DNA of 64,000 nucleotides from CAZCBX01 sp964497185 (lineage in GTDB: Bacteria > Bdellovibrionota_G > JALEGL01 > JAGRMV01): the NCBI GenBank assembly GCA_964497185.1, contig CAZCBX010000014.1:1-64000 (forward strand), read 5' to 3'. The position numbers and the translations under genes were made by a program. Under the pieces are notes generated by a model. It saw only the letters and a program-made list of their open reading frames with translations. It did not search any database and was not told the origin of the DNA. This document shows positions 25,496 through 34,355 of the stretch, in pieces (within the stretch, counting starts at the first letter, position 1; each line of letters starts with the position of its first letter).

Positions 25496-26345
25496 GTATT
25501 TTCTCCACTTCTTGTTTCATGGCAATGACCCCTTGCGCTGCAGTTGCATCCTGCATTTTGGAGCCAATGGTATTGACCTCGCGGTTGATTTCTTGAAGAA
25601 TAAAATCCAATTCTCGGCCAATGCCTTTGTTTGCATTTTTTTTGCTTTTGCGTGCAATGCTTTCTACGTGCGTTTGAAGGCGAACCAACTCTTCGGTGAC
25701 ATCGCTTTTTTCCATCCACATGACCAGTTCCATTTCAAGACGGTCCGCATCCAATGCAACTTCACCTTGCGTCCACGCCTCAATGCGCTGATGCAAATCT
25801 TTTTTCTTTTGTTTTAAAAATGTTTTGGTTCTTTTTTCGATTTTTTTACAGAGCGCGCGCAAGGCATCTGCACGTTGCAAGACATCGTCCATGAGCGCTT
25901 GGCCTTCTTCAAGGCGCGATTGGGTCAACGCTTGGCAGGCTTTTTTAACGGCTTGCAAATACAATGTTTGCAAGGGTTGATCATCCCCTTGTTTCTGCCC
26001 GCTGGTCATGGTTTGCAGCACAGTGGCCACGGTCGGTGGTTCGGCCAACTTGGCTTTGCGGGCCAAGTTTTGGAGTTGTTGCGCATTTTTTATAAATGTC
26101 TTTTCATCCAACCAAGCATCCTGCTGTGGGTTTTTGGCCTCCTGATGGCAAACCACATCGAATTTACCCCGCACAAAGGTTTTTTTAATCAGCGCTTGCA
26201 CAGCGTGATCCAAAGCCACGCGGTCGCGCAGACCATGCACGCGCACTTCGCAGTACCGACTGTTTACGCTGCGAATTTCAACACCGCAAAGCCAGTCACT
26301 GTCTTGGGCTTGGCCCAGCCCATATCCTGTCATGCTTTGAATCAT
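25470..26345 (-). CDS. yicC: YicC family endoribonuclease
   Basis: 291 residues starting MIQSMTGYGLGQA and ending with the DUF1732-type tail (FILQEINREVNTIGSKMQDA ... EVEKIREQAQNIQ). YicC proteins are hexameric endoribonucleases; in E. coli YicC acts on small RNAs. AAGGA precedes ATG 26345. The start codon overlaps the stop of acpS (ATGA). Confidence 0.93.
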   Translation of the reverse strand: MIQSMTGYGLGQAQDSDWLCGVEIRSVNSRYCEVRVHGLRDRVALDHAVQALIKKTFVRGKFDVVCHQEAKNPQQDAWLDEKTFIKNAQQLQNLARKAKLAEPPTVATVLQTMTSGQKQGDDQPLQTLYLQAVKKACQALTQSRLEEGQALMDDVLQRADALRALCKKIEKRTKTFLKQKKKDLHQRIEAWTQGEVALDADRLEMELVMWMEKSDVTEELVRLQTHVESIARKSKKNANKGIGRELDFILQEINREVNTIGSKMQDATAAQGVIAMKQEVEKIREQAQNIQ

Positions 26346-26737
26346 GAAACATTCCTTTGTTGTACCAGTGCAACGTAAGCCATTGCGGTGGTTGAAGTGT
26401 GGGTCAACGATACCATGAAGCCAAAGTCAGCAAAAATTTCTTGGTGCTGTTCGGCGCGTTGCCAGAAAAAAACATAAGGGGCACCTTGATCTGTCCGGCC
26501 GATGGCAAAGTCGGTCAGTCGACATGCTGTCACCCCACTGGTGGCTTTGACCAAAGCTTCTTTGGCGCAAAAGCGCGCTGCAAAATGCACCGAAGGGTTG
26601 GGCTGCTGCTGACAATAAGCCATTTCTTCTGGGTGAAACAATCGGTTGAAAAAAGCCTGATCGTTTTGCTGCAGATGGCGCTCGAAGCGTGCCACCGATT
26701 CCATATCCACTCCGATGCCGATCAGGTTTGTGGTCAT
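26342..26737 (-). CDS. acpS: holo-[acyl-carrier-protein] synthase
   Basis: 131 residues. GIGVDMESVARFER holds the metal-binding aspartate, and FAARFCAKEALVKA holds the catalytic glutamate and lysine. It transfers 4'-phosphopantetheine from CoA to acyl carrier protein. It is the first gene of acpS-yicC-gmk, with a 4-base overlap to yicC. It is divergent from the DegT-like gene across a 111-base AT-rich spacer. Confidence 0.92.
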   Translation of the reverse strand: MTTNLIGIGVDMESVARFERHLQQNDQAFFNRLFHPEEMAYCQQQPNPSVHFAARFCAKEALVKATSGVTACRLTDFAIGRTDQGAPYVFFWQRAEQHQEIFADFGFMVSLTHTSTTAMAYVALVQQRNVS

Positions 26738-26848
26738 GCCCTATCCTTTACTTGATAAAAAATCTTCAAACTGTTGATTTATTTTGCATTTTTCAAAACT
26801 TTTGTAACAATAGCAAAAGCAAAAATCAACAACACACAAAAAAAGCTT

Positions 26849-27931
26849 ATGTCCGTTCTTCACCAACATCATGTCACCCCCACGCACTTTGCGCCAGCGC
26901 CAGAAGCAGAGCATGAAATTCACGATGTGCTTAGAAACCTTTGGTCCAAAAACAGCCTTGAACGTACGCCTTTTGGTACGCTTTATCAAAAAGAACTACA
27001 AAAATTTAGTGGGAAATCGTTTGTATACTCGGCTTCTCGCATCCGCGTGTTGGAAAAAATATTGGGCGCGTTTGACTTACCTCAGGGTTCAGAAATTATT
27101 TGTTCTTCATGGATTGATCCGATGTATGTTCGGTCCATTTTGGCCATGGGGTTTCACCCTGTCTTTGCGGAGATCAACCCTTATACTTTAAGTTTGGATT
27201 ACAGCGATGTCAGTCACAAACTGACCAAATGGACCGGTGCCATTTTACTTCACTATCCATGCGGCTTTCCCGCGGACCCTTACGCCTTTGCTTCATTGGC
27301 ATCCGAAAAAAATCTGCGCCTGATTGAAATTGTACCCACGCCCATTGGCTCTAAAATTGACAATCGCTTAATTGGTACCCATGCCGATGTGGGCATTTTT
27401 GAAACCCATCCCAATCAATCGTACACCCAACAAAAAGACTGTTTTATTCTCACCGATTCCGTAGATGTGGCCCATGTCTTTGCCAACCAAAAAGATTCAC
27501 ATTTTTCACACCTGGACGGCGCACTGGGGCTTTGGTTTTTGCAAAATTTTCAACAACAATGTGACCTGCGTCGCAGCTTAGCCGATCGATACCACCAAGC
27601 TTTTACACGCCTGCTCAATGTTTCGGTGCTGTATGAGTTGGCCAACGCGCAATGGGTTCACTATTTGTACCCTCTTCGCGTCTCCCATAAAGTGCGCGAA
27701 CGCTTGATCGACCGCTTGGCCCAAAAAGAAATTCCGTACTGCGTGCCTTCGCTGCCCGTGCATTTGCTGTCTTACATTCAAAATGCGCTTCGTCATCCTC
27801 AACTGCTCACCACAGAAAAGCTGATGCGCGAAACCATTTATCTACCCATTCACCCACGCATGAGCAGCGAGCAGCAAAAACGCATCATTGATGAAGTGGT
27901 GCACTTCTTTAAAAACGATAGTTTTTTATAA
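26849..27931 (+). CDS. DegT/DnrJ/EryC1-fold aminotransferase homologue lacking the PLP lysine
   Basis: 360 residues from ATG 26849; an in-frame ATG at 26774 adds 25 residues with no matching family start. The fold is recognisable: FGTLYQKELQKFSGKSFVYSASR (N-terminal substrate region), EIICSSWIDPMYVRSILAMGFHPVFAEIN, and LRLIEIVPTPIGS. In active members the last is IEDxAxAxG; here the aspartate is isoleucine (I161). The Schiff-base lysine segment HPTKN is HPNQS, putting glutamine (Q190) at the lysine position, and the GEGG loop is replaced by QKDC. It is therefore unlikely to be a PLP transaminase. It stands alone, so no sugar pathway is suggested. Confidence 0.72.
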   Translation: MSVLHQHHVTPTHFAPAPEAEHEIHDVLRNLWSKNSLERTPFGTLYQKELQKFSGKSFVYSASRIRVLEKILGAFDLPQGSEIICSSWIDPMYVRSILAMGFHPVFAEINPYTLSLDYSDVSHKLTKWTGAILLHYPCGFPADPYAFASLASEKNLRLIEIVPTPIGSKIDNRLIGTHADVGIFETHPNQSYTQQKDCFILTDSVDVAHVFANQKDSHFSHLDGALGLWFLQNFQQQCDLRRSLADRYHQAFTRLLNVSVLYELANAQWVHYLYPLRVSHKVRERLIDRLAQKEIPYCVPSLPVHLLSYIQNALRHPQLLTTEKLMRETIYLPIHPRMSSEQQKRIIDEVVHFFKNDSFL

Positions 27932-27973
27932 AAAGTTGGGGGGCAAACACCTTAGGTGGCTGTCCTCAACTTT
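27932..27973. terminator. bidirectional terminator between convergent genes
   Basis: Outer stem AAAGTTGgGG / CCtCAACTTT (10 bp including one G-T pair), with an inner hairpin CACC-TTA-GGTG. It lies between the DegT-like gene and the thiolase gene, which converge; runs of A and T flank it. Confidence 0.55.
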
Positions 27974-29183
27974 ATGATGCAGTGTCATTTTTTAAAATTA
28001 ACGCGATGCCTTGACCACCCCCAATGCAGGCACTAACCAGTGCATACTTCTGCTTGTTGCGATGCAGACTCAGAGCGGCATGCAGCGTGATGCGCGTGCC
28101 ACTGGCGGCCAAAGGATGGCCGACGGCGATGGCGCCACCGTTGGGATTTAAACGCCCTGGTGCTATGCCCAGTTCGTGGGCAACCGCCAGCACTTGCGGG
28201 GCAAAGGCTTCGTTGACTTCCACATGGTCCATGTCCATGATGCTGTGTCCGCTGGATTGCAAGGCTTTGGTGCATGCTTGTACGGGCCCCATGCCCATGA
28301 TTTTGGGATCACACCCTGAAATGCCGTGGGCCTCGATTGTGGCCAGGTAGGGCAAGCCTCTGCGCTTGGCCTCGGCTTTGCTCATTACCAACACCGCTGC
28401 TGCGCCATCCACGATGCCGCTGGAGCTGCCGGCAGTGACAATGCCTTTGGGGTCGAATACGGGTTTGAGCTTGGCCAATTCATCGAGGGTGGTTTGTGGC
28501 CGAGGGTGCTCGTCTTTGGACAAAGTCACGGTGTCTTTTTTCACCTGAATGTCCATGGGCGCAATTTCATCTTTCCATAGATCGGCCTCAAGGGCTTTTT
28601 GATAATTGCTTTGTGATTGCAGCGCAAAGGCATCGGACGCTTGACGGGTGATGGACCATTGCTGCGCAATGTTTTCAGCGGTAATGCCCATGGGCAGGCC
28701 CACGTAGGCATCGGTAAGGCCCGCCTGCATGGAGTCGACCAGTTTGGCAGGGCCCATGGCGTGCCCCATCCGGGCTTGTTGATCCCAATAGGGTGCCTGG
28801 GTCATGTTTTCGGTGCCGCCTGCCAAGACAATGGTGGCTTGGCCCAGTAAAATCTGTTGAGCGGCGGCCAAAATGGCCTCAAAACCTGAGCCACACAAAC
28901 GATTGAGGGTCAATGCTGTCGTGGAGACATTCATGCCCACTCTGAGCGCAACGTGACGGGCCAGATAGGGTGCGTCCAAACTGGTTTGCATCACATTGCC
29001 AAAAATGGCTTGATCGATATCCGTGGCTTGGATGCCCGTACGCTCAATGGCTGCCTGAGAGGCGTGCACGGCCAAATCAGTGGCACTTTGCTGGGACAAG
29101 CTGCCCAAAAAGCGGCCAAACGGTGTCCGCGCGCCATGGACCAAAACAATTTCACGACTGTGCAAAGGCTGAATGGATTTCAT
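27972..29183 (-). CDS. acetyl-CoA acetyltransferase (thiolase)
   Basis: About 403 residues. The acyl-cysteine is in NRLCGSGFEAI; other motifs are GGTENMTQAPY, VNEAFA, NPNGGAIAVGHPLAASGTR and the second cysteine in CIGGGQG, all standard for biosynthetic/AtoB-type thiolases. It interconverts two acetyl-CoA with acetoacetyl-CoA, or cleaves 3-ketoacyl-CoA. A GTG three codons upstream (29192) is an alternative start. With glutaryl-CoA dehydrogenase nearby it could finish a glutaryl-CoA route, but the intervening hydratase and dehydrogenase are not in the window. Confidence 0.92.
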   Translation of the reverse strand: MKSIQPLHSREIVLVHGARTPFGRFLGSLSQQSATDLAVHASQAAIERTGIQATDIDQAIFGNVMQTSLDAPYLARHVALRVGMNVSTTALTLNRLCGSGFEAILAAAQQILLGQATIVLAGGTENMTQAPYWDQQARMGHAMGPAKLVDSMQAGLTDAYVGLPMGITAENIAQQWSITRQASDAFALQSQSNYQKALEADLWKDEIAPMDIQVKKDTVTLSKDEHPRPQTTLDELAKLKPVFDPKGIVTAGSSSGIVDGAAAVLVMSKAEAKRRGLPYLATIEAHGISGCDPKIMGMGPVQACTKALQSSGHSIMDMDHVEVNEAFAPQVLAVAHELGIAPGRLNPNGGAIAVGHPLAASGTRITLHAALSLHRNKQKYALVSACIGGGQGIALILKNDTAS

Positions 29184-29274
29184 GCCATCCACCCTATCTT
29201 ATTTTAAAAAGGGATTCATCTTTTGTGTGGCTGACATTCTGGAAGGAAATGCGCAGCTGTGATACAAGCGGGCT

Positions 29275-29856
29275 ATGACTTTGCCATCGGACATTCAAAC
29301 GCTATTGCATCAGCAGTTCATAGACCAAGCGGCGTATGGCCAACTGGCCACCGTGTCCAAGGATCACGAGCCCTCCGTGCGAACGGTGCATTTGCATTTG
29401 CATGCAGAAACGGGTGAGGTGCTGGTTAACACCCATACGCATTCGGAAAAATGGAAGAATCTTGCCACCCACTCCACCATCAGCGGATGTTACTGGGCCA
29501 AAGCCGATCAAGTGCAAATTCGATTTAAAGCCAAAGCGCGGCGCATCTCGGACCAGCTACAGCCGGACCCAACGCTGCTTGAAAAAATGTGGTCGACCAT
29601 GCGCGATGAAGTTCGTGTGGCGTATCATTTGATTGATCAAGGCACAGCCCTGCACCAAGAGCAAGTGGATGTAGACCCCACCCCACGCAGCTCACATCAT
29701 GGACTGATTGTGGGCGAGGTGTTTGAATGGGACGTATTTTGGGAAAGTCCGGTTGCGTACCGTTTTGGGCGACGCTCTATTTTTACCCAAAGCGACAAAA
29801 AAACTTGGGAAAAAAAAGATGTTTCTTCGCTTCATCCACAACCTGTTTTATTATGA
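29275..29856 (+). CDS. pyridoxamine-5'-phosphate-oxidase-family flavoprotein
   Basis: 193 residues with a PNPOx-like split-barrel: YGQLATVSKDHEPSVRTVHLH, then EKWKNLATHSTISGCYWAKADQVQIRFKAKARRIS. Members bind FMN or related cofactors. True PdxH enzymes are longer (about 215) and end in an R-L-x-P signature, which I do not see, so this is better called a family member than pdxH. It is divergent from the thiolase and followed after about 100 bases by fabH. Confidence 0.75.
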   Translation: MTLPSDIQTLLHQQFIDQAAYGQLATVSKDHEPSVRTVHLHLHAETGEVLVNTHTHSEKWKNLATHSTISGCYWAKADQVQIRFKAKARRISDQLQPDPTLLEKMWSTMRDEVRVAYHLIDQGTALHQEQVDVDPTPRSSHHGLIVGEVFEWDVFWESPVAYRFGRRSIFTQSDKKTWEKKDVSSLHPQPVLL

Positions 29857-29959
29857 CCCAACCCACAACACCCATACCCACAAGCTTGAACCTGAGAAAA
29901 TTGATCCCGGCCCTGCTGAAAATAAGGTATAAGATAGTCACTGTCTGAAAGGAAAACTT

Positions 29960-30961
29960 ATGCAAACGTATCGATCCACCATCACTGGCGCAGCCAGCTA
30001 TTTTCCTGAGAAAATCGTCACCAACAAAGATCTTGAAAAAACCGTCGACACTTCCGACGAATGGATACGCACACGCACGGGCATCAAGCAACGTCACAAT
30101 GTGATTGCTGGCAAGCAATCGGCCAGTGACCTTGCCTATGAAGCCAGCAAAAAACTTTTGAAAAAAACCGGCACCAAAGCCGAAGACATCGACCTGGTTA
30201 TTTTTGGCACCATTTCCGCTGATAGCACATTTCCTGCATCGGCTTGTCGTCTCATTGGCAAATTGGGCGCCAAAAATGCTTGGGGCTTTGACTTGTCTGC
30301 AGCGTGCTCGGGTTATTTATACTCACTGACGGTGGCAGATCAGTTTGTGCAAAGTGGCCGTTATAAAAAAGTATTGGTGGTGGGCGTGGATGTAATGAGT
30401 CCATTGCTCGATCCAGATGATCGCAACACCTGCATTATTTTTGGCGACGGGTGTGGCGTTACGCTCGTGGAACCCGAAAGCGTAGACAGTGAGCTGGGCA
30501 TCATTGACCATTTGTGTTTTGTCGATCCGGCTGGCGTAGATTTGTTGTACATGCCCGCAGGTGGCAGCATTCAACCTACGTCCAAAGAAACGGTTGAACA
30601 AGGTCTGCACTACCTTAAACAAGATGGACGCACGGTTTTTAAACACGCGGTCAATGAGATGTCACGGGTGTCCGAAGAAATCTTGCAACGAAATGATTTA
30701 AAACCCAGCGACATTGATGTGTTTATTCCACACCAGGCCAACATTCGCATCATTGAATCTACTCAAAAAAAATTGGGTTTAAGCGATGAGCAAGTCATCA
30801 TCAACATTGATCAGCGGGCCAATACCACAGCGGGCACCCTGCCCACATGCATTGATCAAGCGCTCAAACAAGGTCGTTTAAAAAAAGGAAAACTATTGCT
30901 GATGACAACGTTTGGCGCCGGTTTTACAGCTGGCTCGGCGTTGGTGCGCTGGTCTTATTAA
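29960..30961 (+). CDS. fabH: 3-oxoacyl-ACP synthase III
   Basis: 333 residues. Catalytic triad: C116 in SAACSGYLYSL, His in FIPHQANIRII, and Asn in ANTTAGTLPT, which differs from the usual GNTSAAS. WIRTRTGIKQR is also typical. It condenses acetyl-CoA (or another primer) with malonyl-ACP to begin fatty-acid synthesis. AAAGGA lies just before ATG 29960. No other fab genes are adjacent. Confidence 0.92.
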   Translation: MQTYRSTITGAASYFPEKIVTNKDLEKTVDTSDEWIRTRTGIKQRHNVIAGKQSASDLAYEASKKLLKKTGTKAEDIDLVIFGTISADSTFPASACRLIGKLGAKNAWGFDLSAACSGYLYSLTVADQFVQSGRYKKVLVVGVDVMSPLLDPDDRNTCIIFGDGCGVTLVEPESVDSELGIIDHLCFVDPAGVDLLYMPAGGSIQPTSKETVEQGLHYLKQDGRTVFKHAVNEMSRVSEEILQRNDLKPSDIDVFIPHQANIRIIESTQKKLGLSDEQVIINIDQRANTTAGTLPTCIDQALKQGRLKKGKLLLMTTFGAGFTAGSALVRWSY

Positions 30962-31046
30962 AGATCATCTAGCTCACTGAAGACTTTTGTTTTTTTCTTT
31001 ATGCACTAAGAGTTGTGCTTTGAATAAAATCTGCTAAAGATCGGCT

Positions 31047-31601
31047 ATGGAATTTTGCTGGAGCACGTTCGAAAATGAATGGGGAAGTATGCTTCTGATC
31101 TCAAGCAATAAAGGGCTTTTACGCTGCACGCTACCCAACACCAATACCAAAAAAGCATTGAATGATTTTATGCTCACGCACGATGACATTGTGGTGCATC
31201 GTGAAAATTCTGTTTTGGTTTTGGCCAAACGACAGCTTCGTGAATATTTTGCGCAAGCGCGAGATCAGTTTCGCATTCCGTTGGATGTGCGCGGCAGCAG
31301 TTTTCAAAAAAAAGTATGGCAAGGCTTGATGCAAATTCCATTTGGCCATACGTCTTCTTACCAAGAAATCGCGCGGTGGTTAGGCAACGACAATGCTTGC
31401 AGAGCCGTTGGCTCAGCCAACCACTACAATCCTTTGCCCATTATTATTCCTTGCCATCGTGTGGTTCAAAAAAATGGATCACTGGGTGGCTACGCGGGCG
31501 GCACCGCATTGAAAAAGAAACTCTTAGAGCATGAGCTTGAAGCGCTAAGCAACGACATGCTCACCACGCAGCCGCAAATTCACATACAGGCCACAGCCTA
31601 A
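31047..31601 (+). CDS. ogt: methylated-DNA--protein-cysteine methyltransferase
   Basis: 184 residues with the active-site motif IIPCHRVV, preceded by the helix-turn-helix region QIPFGHTSSYQEIARWLG and followed by GGYAGGTALKKKLLEHE. It removes alkyl groups from O6-alkylguanine by transfer to its own cysteine. It is convergent with the acyl-CoA dehydrogenase gene, 22 bases apart. Confidence 0.93.
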   Translation: MEFCWSTFENEWGSMLLISSNKGLLRCTLPNTNTKKALNDFMLTHDDIVVHRENSVLVLAKRQLREYFAQARDQFRIPLDVRGSSFQKKVWQGLMQIPFGHTSSYQEIARWLGNDNACRAVGSANHYNPLPIIIPCHRVVQKNGSLGGYAGGTALKKKLLEHELEALSNDMLTTQPQIHIQATA

Positions 31602-31623
31602 AAATTTTTAAAGATCGTACGAG

Positions 31624-32808
31624 CTATGATTGGGGTTCATAGTTGGCATACGCTCCGATGCCCGTGAGCGCATGACCAACAATCAATTTGTGAATGTCAT
31701 GGGTGCCCTCATAGGTGTACACCGACTCCAAATTGCACATATGGCGCATGCAGGAGTATTCATCCAGAATGCCGCTGCCGCCCAAAATGTCTCGCGCTTT
31801 GCGTGCACATTCCAACCCAACCCATACGTTGTTCATTTTGGCCATGGAAATGTGAGCGGGTTGAATTTCTTTTTGTTCTTTGAGCTGGCCCAAGCGGCGC
31901 ACCAGCAATTGACCTTTGGTAATTTCGGTGGCCATCCAAGTCAGTTTGTCTTGCACCAACTGAAAGCCCGCGATGGGGCGATCAAATTGAATGCGGCTTT
32001 TGGCATACGACAAAGCTTCATCAAAACAGCCCATGGCGGCCCCCAAACCTCCCCAAGCAATGCCATAGCGCGCTTGTGACAAGCAACTTAGTGGACCTTT
32101 TAAACCCTGCACGTTGGGCAAAAGATTTTCTTCGGGTACTTCGACGTTATCGAAAAAAAGTTCGGCGGTGTCGCTGGCCCTCAACGACAATTTGCCTTTG
32201 ATTTCCACTGCCTTGTAGCCGGGGGTGTCTGTGTCCACCAGAAAACCGCGCACCACGCCATCGAGCTTGGCCCATACAATGGCCACATTGGCCTGGGTGC
32301 CATTGCTGATCCACATTTTTTCCCCGTTTAAAATGTACTTGGCGCCTTTTTTTTCAGCCCGTGTGATCATGCCACCTGGATTGGACCCATAATCGGCTTC
32401 CGTCAGCCCAAAGCAGCCAATGATGTTTCCGGCTGCCATGCCAGGAAGATATTTTTCTTTTTGCGCATCGCTGCCAAACGCATAAATGGGGTACATGCAC
32501 AATGCACCCTGCACGGAAACAAAAGAGCGCAAACCCGAATCACCCCGCTCCAATTCTTGCATGATCAAACCATAGGCCACATTGTTCATGCCAGCGCAGT
32601 CATAGCCATGAAGATTGGCGCCCAACAAACCCAGCTCTGCCATTTGTGGAATTAAATCTTTGGGAAACGTGCCTGCACGGTAGTGTTCAACAATGATGGG
32701 CAACACTTGATCGGACACAAACTGACGAACGGTATCTTGCACCATTTTTTCTTCATCCGAAAGCAGCGCATCGGCATCAAAAAAATCTAAAGCTTCGTAA
32801 GGTCGCAT
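31624..32808 (-). CDS. glutaryl-CoA dehydrogenase-type acyl-CoA dehydrogenase
   Basis: 394 residues. FGLTEADYGSNPGGM and WISNGTQANVAIVWA are FAD-binding motifs. The catalytic glutamate is in YEGTHDIHKLIVG, the sequence found in glutaryl-CoA dehydrogenases, and RNLESV-type context (MCNLESVYTYEGT) precedes it. It oxidises and decarboxylates glutaryl-CoA to crotonyl-CoA in lysine or tryptophan breakdown. AAGGAG lies 5 bases before ATG 32808. It stands alone. Confidence 0.85.
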   Translation of the reverse strand: MRPYEALDFFDADALLSDEEKMVQDTVRQFVSDQVLPIIVEHYRAGTFPKDLIPQMAELGLLGANLHGYDCAGMNNVAYGLIMQELERGDSGLRSFVSVQGALCMYPIYAFGSDAQKEKYLPGMAAGNIIGCFGLTEADYGSNPGGMITRAEKKGAKYILNGEKMWISNGTQANVAIVWAKLDGVVRGFLVDTDTPGYKAVEIKGKLSLRASDTAELFFDNVEVPEENLLPNVQGLKGPLSCLSQARYGIAWGGLGAAMGCFDEALSYAKSRIQFDRPIAGFQLVQDKLTWMATEITKGQLLVRRLGQLKEQKEIQPAHISMAKMNNVWVGLECARKARDILGGSGILDEYSCMRHMCNLESVYTYEGTHDIHKLIVGHALTGIGAYANYEPQS

Positions 32809-32984
32809 GGGTTCTCCTTTACCATTTTCGCGTCGTGTCCGTTCTTACCCAGAACATTCAAAACATTGAAATAGAAGTATACCTAGGCCCAGGCGGTCTT
32901 CAATGAAAAACATCCGAAGAATCATCGCGGCGTTCACGACCCACTGACGCTTGACAGACGGTGGGTCGCAACGAGAAAACGGCG
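32809..32984. promoter_or_regulatory. spacer between ald and the acyl-CoA dehydrogenase, with one hairpin
   Basis: A hairpin CGACCCAC/GTGGGTCG with a 16-base loop (32938-32969) lies 16 bases after the ald stop codon and may act as its terminator, though no T-tract follows on the minus strand. The rest should contain the dehydrogenase promoter. Confidence 0.35.
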
Positions 32985-34100
32985 TTAGAGAAGAAGTTTG
33001 GATAAGGGGGTGAAGTCTTTGTTCAAGGCGGTGGCTACCGCTTCATAAGTCACATGGCCCTGAAAGGTGTTGACGCCTTTTTGAAACCCTTCATCGGTGG
33101 CCAATACCTGACCGAACCCATGGGTGACCATTTTTTTGGCATACCCCAACGTTGCATTGGTTAACCCAAACGTAGAGGAATAAGGCACTGCACCCGGCAT
33201 GTTGGCCACACAGTAGTGAACCACATCATCGACCAAAAAAGTGGGCTCTTCATGGGTGGTGGCATGCGTGGTTTCAACGCATCCCCCCTGATCCACCGCC
33301 ACATCGACGACGACTGAGCCTTTTTGCATTTTGGACACCATGTCTTTGGTCACCAAATGCGGCGCCTTGGCGCCATGAAGCAGCACAGCCCCCACCACCA
33401 AATCGGCCTTCGTCACGGCTTCCTCAATGTTGTAGGCATGCGATTTGAGGGTGGTGATGCGGTTGCCAAAAATATCATCAAGGTATTCCAATCGATCCAC
33501 GTTAATATCCAGCACAGTGACATCGGCACCCATGCCCACGGCAATTTTGCACGCATTCATGCCCACCACACCGGCACCAATGATGACCACTTTGCCTCGC
33601 TGAACGCCCGGCACGCCCCCTAGAAGCACGCCTTTACCACCGTTTTGCTTTTTTAAATAAGTCGCACCGATCTGCGTAGCCATTTTGCCGGCCACTTCAC
33701 TCATGGGTTTAAGCAGTGGCAAACTGCGGTTGGGGCCTTCAATGGTTTCGTAGGCAATGCCTGTCACTTTTTTATTCACCAGCACATCGGTAAGCTCTGG
33801 GGCGGTCACCAAATGCAGGTAGGTATAAAGTTTTTGTTCATTCTGAATTCGATCAAATTCGATGGCAATCGGCTCTTTGACCTTGATGATCAACTCATTG
33901 TCTTTCCAAAGCGCATCGGCATCGTCCACAATCGTGGCGCCCACGGCCTTGTATTCTTCATCCGTAAAGCCACTACCCACGCCAGCACCCGTTTCAATCG
34001 AAACCGAAGCCCCCGCTTCCACCAGCTCACGCACCCCCGCAGGAATCAACCCCACACGGTACTCTTGCACCTTCACTTCTTTCGGAACACCAATCTTCAT
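32985..34100 (-). CDS. ald: alanine dehydrogenase
   Basis: 371 residues from ATG 34100 (MKIGVPKEVK), the usual family start; AGGAG lies 8 bases upstream, and an ATG directly before it (34103) is equally possible. YLHLVTAPELT, the Rossmann motif VIIGAGVVGMNA and VDVAVDQGGCVETT are typical. It converts L-alanine to pyruvate and ammonia with NAD, reversibly. A frame running to 34169 adds an unrelated N-terminus. It is downstream of ftsZ but separated by a terminator. Confidence 0.94.
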   Translation of the reverse strand: MKIGVPKEVKVQEYRVGLIPAGVRELVEAGASVSIETGAGVGSGFTDEEYKAVGATIVDDADALWKDNELIIKVKEPIAIEFDRIQNEQKLYTYLHLVTAPELTDVLVNKKVTGIAYETIEGPNRSLPLLKPMSEVAGKMATQIGATYLKKQNGGKGVLLGGVPGVQRGKVVIIGAGVVGMNACKIAVGMGADVTVLDINVDRLEYLDDIFGNRITTLKSHAYNIEEAVTKADLVVGAVLLHGAKAPHLVTKDMVSKMQKGSVVVDVAVDQGGCVETTHATTHEEPTFLVDDVVHYCVANMPGAVPYSSTFGLTNATLGYAKKMVTHGFGQVLATDEGFQKGVNTFQGHVTYEAVATALNKDFTPLSKLLL

Positions 34101-34187
34101 CATCCAATCTCCTCTACAATCATTTACGATAGCCATACCTAGCCCAAACCCCACCAAATGACAACTCATTCATACCCCACCCAAACC

Positions 34188-34221
34188 AAAAAAAAACAAG
34201 CATCGCAACAGCGATACTTGT
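34188..34221 (-). terminator. Rho-independent terminator of the ftsZ transcript
   Basis: Read on the minus strand: 11-pair stem with one mismatch (arms ACAAGtATCGC and GCGATgCTTGT, loop TGTT), followed by eight T. It lies about 135 bases after the ftsZ stop, past the large conserved-loop hairpin, and closes the dcw cluster. Confidence 0.8.
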
Positions 34222-34260
34222 CCATTTTTTCAGGCCTTTTTTAAAAACCAAATTTTAGGG

Positions 34261-34335
34261 AGACAGACGGCCCACCTCTAGGGAAAATAAAGCGCAGCAA
34301 AGCGAGCCATTTCCCTAGAGGTGGGCCGTCTGTCT
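34261..34335. repeat. large hairpin with conserved loop, downstream of ftsZ
   Basis: A perfect 26-bp stem (arms 34261-34286 and 34310-34335) with a 23-base loop containing CGCAGCAAAGCGAG. Loop and adjoining bases are identical to the hairpin before ftsZ (35781-35855), while the stem sequences are unrelated. It sits 20 bases after the ftsZ stop codon. There is no T-tract, so it is not a simple terminator. Confidence 0.88.
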
Positions 34336-34355
34336 AAACCAATTTGATTTTTTTT

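Noticed and set aside
26774..26848. Upstream start for the DegT-like protein
   Set aside because: It adds a 25-residue stretch unlike the family in an AT-rich promoter-like spacer; ATG 26849 fits better, though no strong ribosome site supports either.
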